Shown here: piece after piece, positions 32,201 through 39,077 of the stretch | Numbering within the stretch: the stretch's first letter is position 1 | Layout of the letters: every line of letters begins with the position of its first letter | DNA from: DATCJU01 sp036562635 | GTDB lineage: Bacteria; Actinomycetota; Actinomycetes; Mycobacteriales; Pseudonocardiaceae | Length of the DNA: 40,792 nucleotides | Direction: 5' to 3' | Assembly: GCA_036562635.1 (NCBI GenBank) | Contig: DATCJU010000158.1 | Coordinates: 1 to 40,792 of the forward strand | Notes under the pieces: generated by a model | Seen by the model: the letters and a program-made list of their open reading frames with translations, nothing else | What the model was told of the DNA's origin: nothing | The model's database searches: none | Position numbers and translations under genes: made by a program

Positions 32201-32503
32201 GACGAGGGCTGGAAGGCAGCCCAGGCGCTGCTCAACCCGACCACCGGCGGGACGACCGCGGCCGGCCTGCCCAAGCGGGTGCCCAAGGCGCACCTCGTAC
32301 CGGGCTCGGCGACCCCGCGTTCGAGCCAGCCGACGAAGGTGCCGATGTTCCCACCACGGTCCGCCGAGGCCGTTCGCGGCCGTATGTCCAGCCTCCAGCA
32401 GGGCGTGCGTCGCGGTCGGCACCGTCTCGAGGACCAGTCGGCACGATCCGTTGGTGAATCTTCCCGTTCGTCCCAGAGCCGTCACGACGAGGAGCAGGAG
32501 TGA
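29201..32503 (+). CDS. cvnA: Conservon sensor ATPase CvnA (NIT-HAMP-HATPase)
   Basis: 1100 aa. Short basic cytosolic N-terminus, first span near 55-76, a ~290-residue extracellular nitrate/nitrite-sensing-like (NIT) helical domain, second span near 368-391, HAMP (LLSPLRVLRRTALEVAQ...EEIGQLARAFD) and a helical segment with SRRSQALVERQLSLIDRLEQDEQDPDQL. The histidine-kinase-type ATPase follows (N box ELLDNATAFSDP, G1 ITDRGVGMSDQDLE). The last ~400 residues are disordered, Pro/Gln/Ser-rich, with GPSTGPQPAL repeats. Conservon CvnA proteins resemble histidine kinases but pair with roadblock and GTPase partners instead of a response regulator (known for Streptomyces). GTG start; the stop overlaps cvnB by 4 nt. 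Confidence 0.93.
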   Translation: MARQDTSPQGSLDSLPAEDREDARAGATASSEFRRGDTAPNKPRRRSGIWNWRLRSKLAAILLVPTLTSLVFGGLRVANSVESADQYWRIVKHVSVSEDVAGLVHALQGERAEVIRFIGAGGANPQGDRTAMDQQFTKVDASITELKATVAEYREDLNPLLIKPLEQAFYRLDNLPALRDAALSGYPAYGVTVAYSSLIGELLEVHKQTVTASSTTEAAQNTAAQAARALEALTRAKEAVSRQQALLTSALFRESFESDEADQVRSADAQYAAALDEFNNAAPPELRDAFFRTVAGAEVDVRQRIKLRALLSHERGDPINADSAERLGTTQWNEVSAATVGMLRAVEEGGLTALREQAESLANDEVQFATIEVVTVVLIFILTLALTSYVARTLLSPLRVLRRTALEVAQHKLPEAIERLEKTEGSSVPDVSVEPVNVHTTEEIGQLARAFDAVHNEAIRMAAEQALMRANVNAMFVNLSRRSQALVERQLSLIDRLEQDEQDPDQLAHLFELDHLATRMRRNSENLLVLAGTDLSRRLTRPVPISEIVGAAVSEVEQYARVDVTPGPEVALLGRAVNDVVHLVAELLDNATAFSDPQTRVTVRIARTRAKELVIEITDRGVGMSDQDLEEANERLANPPRVDVGVSRRMGLYVVARLAKRHNIKVQLRTDYVDGGITALVMLPKDLIIEQAGDNPLTGSFPSASQTGPQSALTPLGPSTGPQPALPPLGPSTGPQPALGGSAAQSAQPTRQVPALQPLGVSVQVQESGAQNDDPAAVPQDTTDAAGEPTRQIQPTDPYAQRSGAGFEDQDIHSELELADDGEQDGRCGPPPSTSSGEYGPGSLFWTDDSTKTNLSAAQPSSSQLDEPASTSWDGGASRPADSESQGTAGAQQSVDAPTERLPIYEAVLSQWFQSVADEIPEETAPPRPSDHLRSGSTDTSTGSGAGQRPTQGTARGGQQAEAPAPAQQTQHTPEPKPLPRRQQRTEQAKVQQSAGWGAGDEGWKAAQALLNPTTGGTTAAGLPKRVPKAHLVPGSATPRSSQPTKVPMFPPRSAEAVRGRMSSLQQGVRRGRHRLEDQSARSVGESSRSSQSRHDEEQE

Positions 32504-32922
32504 CCGCGTCCGTCCAGCAGCCTGGCAGCTTCGGTTGGTTGATCACCGACTTCGTCCGCCGAGTGCCCGGTGTCGCACACGCCGTGGTGGTCTCCGCAGA
32601 CGGTCTGCTGCTCGCCGGCTCTCAGGGGCTCCCCAGGGACCGTGCCGAGCAGCTGTCCGCGGTGGCTTCGGGCCTGGTGAGCCTGACCCAGGGAGCCGCT
32701 CGGTGCTTCGAAGCCGGTAACGTCGCCCAGACCGTCGTGGAGATGGAACGGGGTTACCTGTTCCTGATGTCCATCAGCGATGGCTCGTGCCTCGCCGTAC
32801 TCGCTGCACCGAACTGCGACATCGGGCTCGTCGCCTACGAGATGACGTTGCTCGTGGAGCGAGTCGGCCAGCAGTTGACACCCGAGTTGCGCGCCCAGTT
32901 GCACGGCGCTGCCCGTAGATGA
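32500..32922 (+). CDS. cvnB: Conservon roadblock/LC7 protein CvnB
   Basis: 140 aa, one roadblock/LC7 domain: FGWLITDFVRRVPGVAHAVVVSADGLLLAGSQGLPRDRAEQLSAVASGLVSL, then a central beta-hairpin with VVEMERGYLFLMSISDGSCLAVLAA. These proteins dimerise and regulate small GTPases, here the CvnD product (analogous to MglB acting on MglA). Cytosolic, no signal. The start GTG overlaps the cvnA stop, giving tight co-translation. Confidence 0.93.
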   Translation: MTASVQQPGSFGWLITDFVRRVPGVAHAVVVSADGLLLAGSQGLPRDRAEQLSAVASGLVSLTQGAARCFEAGNVAQTVVEMERGYLFLMSISDGSCLAVLAAPNCDIGLVAYEMTLLVERVGQQLTPELRAQLHGAARR

Positions 32923-32949
32923 TCTGGGGATGTTGGGGGTGACGGTGCG

Positions 32950-33624
32950 ATGACCACCGGTCCTGACTACGGCGACGACCGCCACGCGTACCGGGACAAC
33001 TACCGCGACTGGGCCGACGGCGGGTACGGCCACCGGGAACCCGCCGGCTACGCGGACCCGGGTTACGAGAGTTCGGGTGATCACGCGCTCTACCGCGACA
33101 CGGTGGGCGAGGAGCGGGGCGCCGGCGGTCTGCCCAACCCGGCCTCCATGGAGGGCTACGGAGGCGGGCTGTTCGGCGGACCCGGTGCGGACCTGTTCGG
33201 CACCAGCGTGCCGGACTACCCTCCGGCCAGTCGCGAACCCGAGCAGAGCTGGTCGCCGCCCCCGCCGCCGGAACCGGCTGAGGAGTCCGGTTCTCTGGTC
33301 CGTCCCTACACCCGTACCCGGGGACGGACCCGTCCATCCGCCGATTTGCCAATCGAGGCGCTGGTCTCCACGAGCGAGCGTGGTCTGGAACGTGACGCCG
33401 CGTTGCTTCCGGAGCACCGCTCGATCGTCGGTCTGTGCACGGAGACCCGGTCCGTGGCCGAGATCGCTGCACACCTGCGACTGCCGCTCGGCGTCGTGCG
33501 GGTGTTGATCGGCGACATGGCCAGCCTCGGTTTGGTCATGATCCACCAGAGCGGCCTGGTCATGGGGGACCGGCCGTCCCTTGCGTTCTTGGAAAGGGTG
33601 CTCAGTGGGCTCCGCAGGCTCTAA
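32950..33624 (+). CDS. cvnC: Conservon DUF742 protein CvnC
   Basis: 224 aa. The N-terminal ~115 residues are low-complexity, rich in Tyr, Gly, Pro and Asp (YGDDRHAYRDNYRDWADGG). The C-terminal DUF742 domain begins SLVRPYTRTRGRTRPSADLPIEALVS. It includes a winged-helix-like core with LPEHRSIVGLCTETRSVAEIAAHLRLPLGVVRVLIGDMASLGLV. DUF742 may adapt the sensor to GTPase output; no activity has been shown. It is longer than the usual ~120-aa homologues because of the N-terminal arm. Its last 20 nt overlap cvnD. Confidence 0.9.
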   Translation: MTTGPDYGDDRHAYRDNYRDWADGGYGHREPAGYADPGYESSGDHALYRDTVGEERGAGGLPNPASMEGYGGGLFGGPGADLFGTSVPDYPPASREPEQSWSPPPPPEPAEESGSLVRPYTRTRGRTRPSADLPIEALVSTSERGLERDAALLPEHRSIVGLCTETRSVAEIAAHLRLPLGVVRVLIGDMASLGLVMIHQSGLVMGDRPSLAFLERVLSGLRRL

Positions 33625-34210
33625 CCCCCGCCCGGACACCAGGCAGGCCACCACCTCGGCGAAGATCGTCGTGGCCGGTGGGTTCGGTGTGGGCAAGACG
33701 ACGTTCGTCGGCTCAGTCTCCGAGATCGTCCCGCTGACCACCGAAGCGGTGATGACTCAGGCCAGTGTCGGCATCGACGACCTGTCGGCGACGCCGGGCA
33801 AGGTCACCACCACGGTGGCCATGGACTTCGGTCGGGTTTCGCTGGACAGCGACCTGATCCTGTACCTGTTCGGTACTCCTGGTCAGCACCGGTTCTGGTT
33901 CATGTGGGACGACCTGGTGCGCGGCGCGATCGGTGCCGTCGTGCTGGTCGACACCCGGCGCCTGGCCGACGCGTTCGCCTCGATCGACTTCTTCGACGAC
34001 CGGCAGCTGCCCTACATCGTGGCGATCAACTGCTTCGACGGGCTGCTGCACCACCGGATCGAGGACGTGCGCGAGGCACTGACGATCGACGAGACGGTGC
34101 CGATCATCACGTGTGACGCGCGCAGCCGTGAGTCCACCAAGCAGACGCTGATCACGCTGGTGGAGCACGCGATGCGTCAGTGGATGAGCCAGCCGGCCAA
34201 CAGCCGCTGA
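33605..34210 (+). CDS. cvnD: Conservon small GTPase CvnD
   Basis: 201 aa P-loop GTPase of the MglA/Ras-like conservon type: P-loop GGFGVGKTTFVG, switch region with TTTVAMDFGRV, G3 FGTPGQHRFWFMWDDL. The usual NKxD specificity motif is degenerate (INCFDG) and the G5-like segment reads CDARSRES. It is membrane-free and likely cycles under control of CvnB and CvnA. GTG at 33605, within the end of cvnC, was chosen from the homologous start and the AAAGGGTG upstream; earlier in-frame starts add residues without homology. Confidence 0.92.
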   Translation: MGSAGSNPRPDTRQATTSAKIVVAGGFGVGKTTFVGSVSEIVPLTTEAVMTQASVGIDDLSATPGKVTTTVAMDFGRVSLDSDLILYLFGTPGQHRFWFMWDDLVRGAIGAVVLVDTRRLADAFASIDFFDDRQLPYIVAINCFDGLLHHRIEDVREALTIDETVPIITCDARSRESTKQTLITLVEHAMRQWMSQPANSR

Positions 34211-34323
34211 CCCGACACGGGTCGTTCCGGCCGGCCGGTGTGCGAGCCGAGTGCCCGCCACCGGTCGGCCGTCGTGTTTCCGTCACCCGCCCTCCGGGCC
34301 GGTGCCTGCGAGGGCTGCCCGGG

Positions 34324-36624
34324 TCAGCGGTTCCGGGGGGAGTCGTCGGAGGCCGCGTTGTCCTCGACCAGGGCCACGCTGGTGATGCGGTGCACCGGGA
34401 AGGCCCGCAAGCCGCCTTCGACGGTGTCGAAGCAGTTGAGCATCCCGCCGGTGATGCTGATCGGCTCCACGATGTGCTGTGCCCCCACCCCGTAGGAGTC
34501 GACGAAGCCCAACCAGACACTGCGCCTGTGCTGTATCGCGTGCCGCAGCAGGTGCAGGGCGGCCCGGGTGTCCCCGGAACCCGAGGACACGGTCGCCCCA
34601 CGGCGGACGCTCGCGGCGCGGTCCCCGGCCCGGATCTGGTTCACCACCGTGCGGAGCTGTTCCGGTGAGGCAGGGGTGGGGAGCGGGGCCTGGTGCTGGT
34701 CACGGGCTCGGGGCTGGGTGCGGCGCCCGGCGGGTCGCAGGTCCAGCACCTGACCGTCCGGTCCCTCGGCGGTGGGGGAGAAGCCGGCGCCGCGGAGCCC
34801 CTCCAGCACGTCGGCCAGCGGGAGCGGACTGATCAGCACGGTGTCCGCGATCCGGCGCAGTTCCAGCTTGGCGGCCATCGGGCTGGCCAGCACCTCGGTG
34901 AGCACCAGAGGGTCGTCGCAGCGCAGGAAGGACCCGGCCGAGCCACCGCGCAGCCGCCCGTGTCGGCGGGCGACGTCGTCGATGAGGTAGGTCAGTCCCT
35001 GCGGCACCGGGGTGCGGGAGCGGCGGCGGAACAGTTCGTGCAGGTCGGTGGCCGTGCGGCCGGCGTCGAGTGCCCGGCGCACGCTGGCCTCGCTCACCCG
35101 GTAGACGGTGGCGCTGCCCGCGGACTCGACGTCCGCGACCAGGCTCATTTCCTCGGCCAGCTCCGGTTCCAGGGGACCGGGGGCGACCACCGTCAGGTCG
35201 GCCTGGACCAGGACGTGGTCCACCGGCTCCGGCATCACGGAGGCCATGCGCCGCACCGCCTCGGCGGAGGCGTCGGGGCCGTCGGCCAGCAGTTCCCGTC
35301 CCGCGGAGGTCAGCGCGCCCAGGGCGAGCACCCCCACGGTGGTTCCCTCGGACAGGGTCCACTCGACCAGCTCGTCACGCAGCCGTCCACCCCGGCGGGG
35401 GGCCTGCCACGCCAGCAGCTCGGCCAGGGTGGCGGCACCGGTCACCCCGGTACCCGGCGGCAGCTCGGCCAGGGCCCGCAGGATCCGCCGACGCTCACCG
35501 GGAGCCGGGGGCCAGCGCAGGTCGTCGCTGAGCAGGACGAGCAGCCGTTCCCGTTCGTCCCGGCGTCCGATCAGCCCGGGCAGGCGGGGCATGTCGAGCC
35601 AGGCCGTGGCCAGCGTTCCCCAGCGCTGGGCCGGGGTGCCGGCCAGCCAACCGTCGGCGTGCGTGGTGGGCACCCATTCGGGCTCCGGACCCTCGCACGG
35701 GGCGACCAGCTCGGCGGCCACGAGCAGTTCGACCAGGAGTGCCGCCTGCTGTTCGTCGACCTCCAGTTCCTTCGCTGCCCGGCGCAGTTCCCGGATGCCC
35801 AGTCCTCCGGAGCGCAGCACCGGTGGGGGCTCGGTGGACCACAGCCCGAGCAGTCCCTCGGCGTGGCGGACCAGTTCGAGGGCGGCGCCGGCACCGGTGG
35901 TGTCCACGGCGTCCTTCCCGGGCTCGGTGGTGTCCAGCTCGGGCGGGTCGAGCCGTACGGGGCCGAGTGGCTGGTCCCCGCGCAGGACGAACGCGACCTG
36001 CCGGGGCAGCTCCACGGTCTCGGCGTCGCGGCGCAGCAGCAGACCGCGGGCGAGCAGGCGCTGCACCGGGGTGGTGGCCCGCTCCAGGGGGACGACCCGA
36101 CCGGCGTCCCTGGTGCGACCGATGGGCGGCCCAGCCGCGAGCTTCTCCAGCACCGCCCGCTCGGCGGGGTCGAGTTCCTCCAGCACCTCGGGCAGGTCCA
36201 GCTCGTCCAGGGGCGGCGAGGGGCGGCCGAGTCCGCCGGGGAACGGCGGCAGCACGTCACGGACGGCGGGTACGACGGAGACGGCGTCGTCCGGCCCCCA
36301 CGCCAGGGCCAGGGTGCGCAACACGTCCAGCGCCTGGCGGGTGCGGGTCACGGTGATCCCGCGGCCGAGCAGCCGGGCCACCGGCAGCAGCTGCACCGGC
36401 TCGACGTCGGCGTCGAGGACGAGCAGGGCCTCCAGCACGGCGAGGGTGCAGGTGTCCAGGTTCTCGCAGGCACGCGCCACCGACGCCCGGGCGCCTGCCC
36501 GAGTGGCCAGCACGGTGAAGTCCGCCGGGGGCGGGGTGGCCAGGTCCGGGCGGGCGTGCAGCAGGGCGGCGAGCGCATGGTCGTTCCGGTCGCGGAGCCA
36601 TGCGACGAGCGGGGTGCCGGGCAT
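34324..36624 (-). CDS. Helicase-associated / WYL-domain protein (Rv0862c-like)
   Basis: 766 aa. It begins MPGTPLVAWLRDRNDHALAALLHARPDL. The central part is winged-helix-like and Leu/Arg/Glu-rich. A helicase-C-terminal-associated (Helicase_C_3-like) block is seen around EPVDHVLVQADLTVVAPGPLEPELAEEMSLVADVESAGSATVYRVSEASVRRALDAG. The C-terminus is WYL-like: ALHLLRHAIQHRRSVWLGFVDSYG...EPISITGGMLNCFD...FPVHRIT. There is no Walker A or DEAD motif, so it is not itself a helicase. Relatives sit beside XPB and are thought to assist it (inference from synteny). ATG at 36624 has a TACCGT -10 exactly 7 nt upstream. Confidence 0.85.
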   Translation of the reverse strand: MPGTPLVAWLRDRNDHALAALLHARPDLATPPPADFTVLATRAGARASVARACENLDTCTLAVLEALLVLDADVEPVQLLPVARLLGRGITVTRTRQALDVLRTLALAWGPDDAVSVVPAVRDVLPPFPGGLGRPSPPLDELDLPEVLEELDPAERAVLEKLAAGPPIGRTRDAGRVVPLERATTPVQRLLARGLLLRRDAETVELPRQVAFVLRGDQPLGPVRLDPPELDTTEPGKDAVDTTGAGAALELVRHAEGLLGLWSTEPPPVLRSGGLGIRELRRAAKELEVDEQQAALLVELLVAAELVAPCEGPEPEWVPTTHADGWLAGTPAQRWGTLATAWLDMPRLPGLIGRRDERERLLVLLSDDLRWPPAPGERRRILRALAELPPGTGVTGAATLAELLAWQAPRRGGRLRDELVEWTLSEGTTVGVLALGALTSAGRELLADGPDASAEAVRRMASVMPEPVDHVLVQADLTVVAPGPLEPELAEEMSLVADVESAGSATVYRVSEASVRRALDAGRTATDLHELFRRRSRTPVPQGLTYLIDDVARRHGRLRGGSAGSFLRCDDPLVLTEVLASPMAAKLELRRIADTVLISPLPLADVLEGLRGAGFSPTAEGPDGQVLDLRPAGRRTQPRARDQHQAPLPTPASPEQLRTVVNQIRAGDRAASVRRGATVSSGSGDTRAALHLLRHAIQHRRSVWLGFVDSYGVGAQHIVEPISITGGMLNCFDTVEGGLRAFPVHRITSVALVEDNAASDDSPRNR

Positions 36625-36631
36625 CCCTTCC

Positions 36632-36637
36632 ACGGTA
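36632..36637 (-). promoter_or_regulatory. -10 element for the helicase-associated gene, leaderless mRNA
   Basis: TACCGT on the minus strand, 7 nt before the ATG at 36624. The intervening GGAAGGG could also serve as a ribosome site, so leaderless initiation is likely but not certain. Confidence 0.5.
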
Positions 36638-36813
36638 GCGGTCCGAGCGTGGTGCACGAACCGTGCCGGGGTGGTCGGACGACGTGATGCCCGACCGGTG
36701 GGGGTGAGTCGTCCGGCGGTCATCGGGCACACTGAGGGCAGGCAACACACGTTCGCGGGCGAGCAGCACGTCCGCACCGAGTGGGTGTTGCCCCGAGCGT
36801 CGAAGGAGGAACC

Positions 36814-37002
36814 GTGGCGAAGCCCGCCCGCCGCACCGAGCGCATCGACCCGCACTGGCCGTCCACGCCGGACGGGAAGCCGCCCGTCTCCGAGCTGGCG
36901 AGCTCGCACCAGGGGGCACTGTCGCCGTTCGGTGACGTGACGTTCCCGCTGCCGGCGGACGAGCTGCCCTACCGGCACCCGGTCACGGTGATCAACAAGT
37001 GA
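36814..37002 (+). CDS. Small 62-aa protein, Rv0863-like position
   Basis: 62 aa, starting GTG with AAGGAGGA 4 nt upstream. Sequence features: basic start (AKPARRTERIDPHWP), then Pro/Ser-rich, ending PADELPYRHPVTVINK. No domain is recognised. It is divergently transcribed from the helicase-associated gene and occupies the place of M. tuberculosis Rv0863 between that gene and the moaC-mog-moaE group. The good ribosome site, the terminator behind it and the syntenic position make it a real gene; function unknown. Confidence 0.75.
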   Translation: MAKPARRTERIDPHWPSTPDGKPPVSELASSHQGALSPFGDVTFPLPADELPYRHPVTVINK

Positions 37003-37045
37003 GTGGGCGGTGACCGACGGTCGTCCGTCGGCCGTCCGCGCCGTG

Positions 37046-37094
37046 GAAAGCGCCTTCCGCCGGGACTCGGTGACACCGGTGGTGGGCGCTTTTC
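37046..37094 (+). terminator. Intrinsic terminator after the 62-aa gene
   Basis: GAAAGCGCC (37046-37054) pairs with GGCGCTTTTC (37085-37094), with a further small hairpin CCGG...CCGG inside, and ends in TTTT. It separates this gene from the malic enzyme. Confidence 0.7.
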
Positions 37095-37120
37095 GGCGTA
37101 TCGGGACCTGCAGTTAGGCT
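37092..37120 (+). promoter_or_regulatory. Promoter of the malic enzyme gene
   Basis: TTCGGC (37092-37097, weak -35), 17-nt spacer, TAGGCT (37115-37120). It gives a leader of about 28 nt with AGGAGGA before the ATG at 37156. Confidence 0.5.
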
Positions 37121-37155
37121 GCTCGGCACCGATTAAGTACGAGCAGGAGGACTAG

Positions 37156-38541
37156 ATGCCCGTCCCCGGTCCCGGGTACTCCATCACCGTCCGTCTGGAG
37201 ACACCTCCCTCGGCAACCGCCGCGGGTGACATCACCAGCGCGGTGGGGCGGGCCGGGGGCGTCATCACCGCCTTCGACGTGGTCGAGTCGCACAACGACC
37301 GTGTCGTCGTCGACATCACCTGCAACGCCCTGTCGGGCGACCACGTCAACGTCATCCGGAACGTGCTGGCCGAGCTGCCCGGTGTGCGGGTGCGCAAGGT
37401 CTCCGACCGTACGTTCCTGGTGCACCTCGGCGGCAAGCTGGAGGTCAACTCCAAGGTCGCGCTGCGCAACCGTGACGACCTCTCCCGTGCCTACACCCCC
37501 GGCGTGGCCCGGGTGTGTCAGGCCATCGCCGCCAACCCCGAGGACGCCCGCCGCCTGACCATCAAGCGCAACACGGTCGCCGTGGTCACCGACGGCTCGG
37601 CGGTGCTCGGTCTGGGCAACCTCGGTCCCGCGGCCGCCCTCCCGGTCATGGAGGGCAAGGCGGCGTTGTTCAAGAAGTTCGCCGGGGTGGACGCCTGGCC
37701 GGTGTGCCTGGACACCCAGGACACCGAGGAGATCATCCGTACCGTCGAGCTGATCGCGCCCGCCTACGGCGGTATCAACCTGGAGGACATCGCCGCACCC
37801 CGCTGCTTCGAGATCGAGGCCCGGTTGCGGGAGAAGCTGGACATCCCGGTCTTCCACGACGACCAGCACGGCACCGCCATCGTCGTGGTGGGTGCCCTCC
37901 GCAACGCGCTGCGCGTGGTGGAGAAGGACATCACCAACTGCCGGATCGTGGTGTGCGGTGTCGGTGCCGCCGGCTCGGCCATCATCCGGCTGCTGTTGAA
38001 ACAGAACCCGGGTGACATCGTGGCCGTGGACATCGGCGGCATCGTGCACCCGGACCGGGACGACCTGGACCCGAACCGGCAGTGGATCGCCGCGAACACC
38101 AACCGGGACAAGCTCACGGGCGGGTTGCACGACGCCCTGGTGGGTGCGGACGTGTTCATCGGGGTCTCCGCGCCCGGTCTGTTCGGGGCGGAGCAGGTCG
38201 CGACCATGGCGGACCGGGCGATCGTGTTCGCCCTGGCCAACCCGGATCCGGAGATCGACCCGCTGGAGGCGCAGCGGCACGCCGCGGTGGTGGCCACCGG
38301 ACGCAGCGACTACCCGAACCAGATCAACAACGTGCTGGCGTTCCCCGGTGTCTTCCGGGGTCTGCTGGACGCCCACGCCCGGACCATCACCGACGACATG
38401 CTGGTCGCGGCGGCCAACGCCATCGCCGACGTGGTGGACGCCGAGAAGCTGAACGCCTCGTTCATCGTGCCCAGTGTGTTCGACCCGCACGTGGCGCCGG
38501 CGGTCGCCGACGCGGTGCGTGCGGTGGCCCTGGGCCAGTAG
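37156..38541 (+). CDS. NAD-dependent malic enzyme with N-terminal ACT domain
   Basis: 461 aa. Residues 1-80 form an ACT-like regulatory domain (YSITVRLETPPS...GGVITAFDVVESHNDRVVVDITC). Then comes a short-form malic enzyme: YTPGVARVCQAI, KRNTVAVVTDGSAVLGLGNLGPAAALPVMEGKA, metal-site ED in LEDIAAPRCFEIE and FHDDQHGTAIVV, and Rossmann VVCGVGAAGSAIIRLL with an Asp at the end of the next strand (AVDIGG), favouring NAD. It converts malate to pyruvate and CO2; the ACT domain implies effector control, probably by an amino acid. It lies between the 62-aa gene and moaC, and has its own promoter. Confidence 0.95.
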   Translation: MPVPGPGYSITVRLETPPSATAAGDITSAVGRAGGVITAFDVVESHNDRVVVDITCNALSGDHVNVIRNVLAELPGVRVRKVSDRTFLVHLGGKLEVNSKVALRNRDDLSRAYTPGVARVCQAIAANPEDARRLTIKRNTVAVVTDGSAVLGLGNLGPAAALPVMEGKAALFKKFAGVDAWPVCLDTQDTEEIIRTVELIAPAYGGINLEDIAAPRCFEIEARLREKLDIPVFHDDQHGTAIVVVGALRNALRVVEKDITNCRIVVCGVGAAGSAIIRLLLKQNPGDIVAVDIGGIVHPDRDDLDPNRQWIAANTNRDKLTGGLHDALVGADVFIGVSAPGLFGAEQVATMADRAIVFALANPDPEIDPLEAQRHAAVVATGRSDYPNQINNVLAFPGVFRGLLDAHARTITDDMLVAAANAIADVVDAEKLNASFIVPSVFDPHVAPAVADAVRAVALGQ

Positions 38542-38594
38542 ACGTGTCGCCCCGGTGACGACCGGGGAGAAGCGGTCCCGCGGGGGAGGACGGG

Positions 38595-39077
38595 ATGGCC
38601 GAGCGGTTGACCCATGTGGATGCGGCTGGTGCCGCCAGGATGGTCGACGTGTCCGGGAAGGAGCCGTCCGTACGGGTCGCGGTGGCCACCGGGGTGCTGC
38701 GCACCACGCGTGAGGTGGTGGAGCTGCTCCGGCGGGACGGCCTGCCGAAGGGGGACGCCCTGGCCACCGCCCGGATCGCCGGGATCATGGGGGCCAAGCG
38801 GACTCCGGACCTCATCCCGCTGTGCCATCCGATCGCGTTGTCGGGGGTGCGGGTCGACCTGGAACTCGGGGACGACTCCGTGACCATCACCGCCACCGCG
38901 CGCACCACCGACCGGACCGGTGTCGAGATGGAGGCGCTGACCGCGGTGGCCGTGGCCGGGCTGACGCTGCACGACATGGTGAAGGCGGTCGATCCGGCGG
39001 CGGTGCTCGACGCGGTCCGTCTGGAGCGCAAGGAGGGCGGGAAGGGGGGCACGTGGACGCGTCCACAGGACCGCTGA
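38595..39077 (+). CDS. moaC: Cyclic pyranopterin monophosphate synthase MoaC
   Basis: 160 aa, normal length. MoaC, together with MoaA, makes cyclic pyranopterin monophosphate, the first molybdenum cofactor intermediate. Family motifs: LTHVDAAGAARMVDVSGK, MGAKRTPDLIPLCHPIALSGV, and VEMEALTAVAVAGLTLHDMVKAVD, which supply the conserved Lys, His, Glu, Asp and Lys of the active site. ATG with GGGGGAGGA six bases upstream. It overlaps the mog-moaE start by 25 nt. moaA and moaD are not in the window; in M. tuberculosis they lie just past rpfA, so they may follow the right edge. Confidence 0.95.
   Translation: MAERLTHVDAAGAARMVDVSGKEPSVRVAVATGVLRTTREVVELLRRDGLPKGDALATARIAGIMGAKRTPDLIPLCHPIALSGVRVDLELGDDSVTITATARTTDRTGVEMEALTAVAVAGLTLHDMVKAVDPAAVLDAVRLERKEGGKGGTWTRPQDR

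Noticed and set aside
29405..32485. 1026-codon minus-strand open frame opposite cvnA
   Set aside because: Composition is Leu/Gly/Arg/Val/Asp-shadow type, no ribosome site or motif; cvnA on the plus strand is clearly homologous to conservon sensors.
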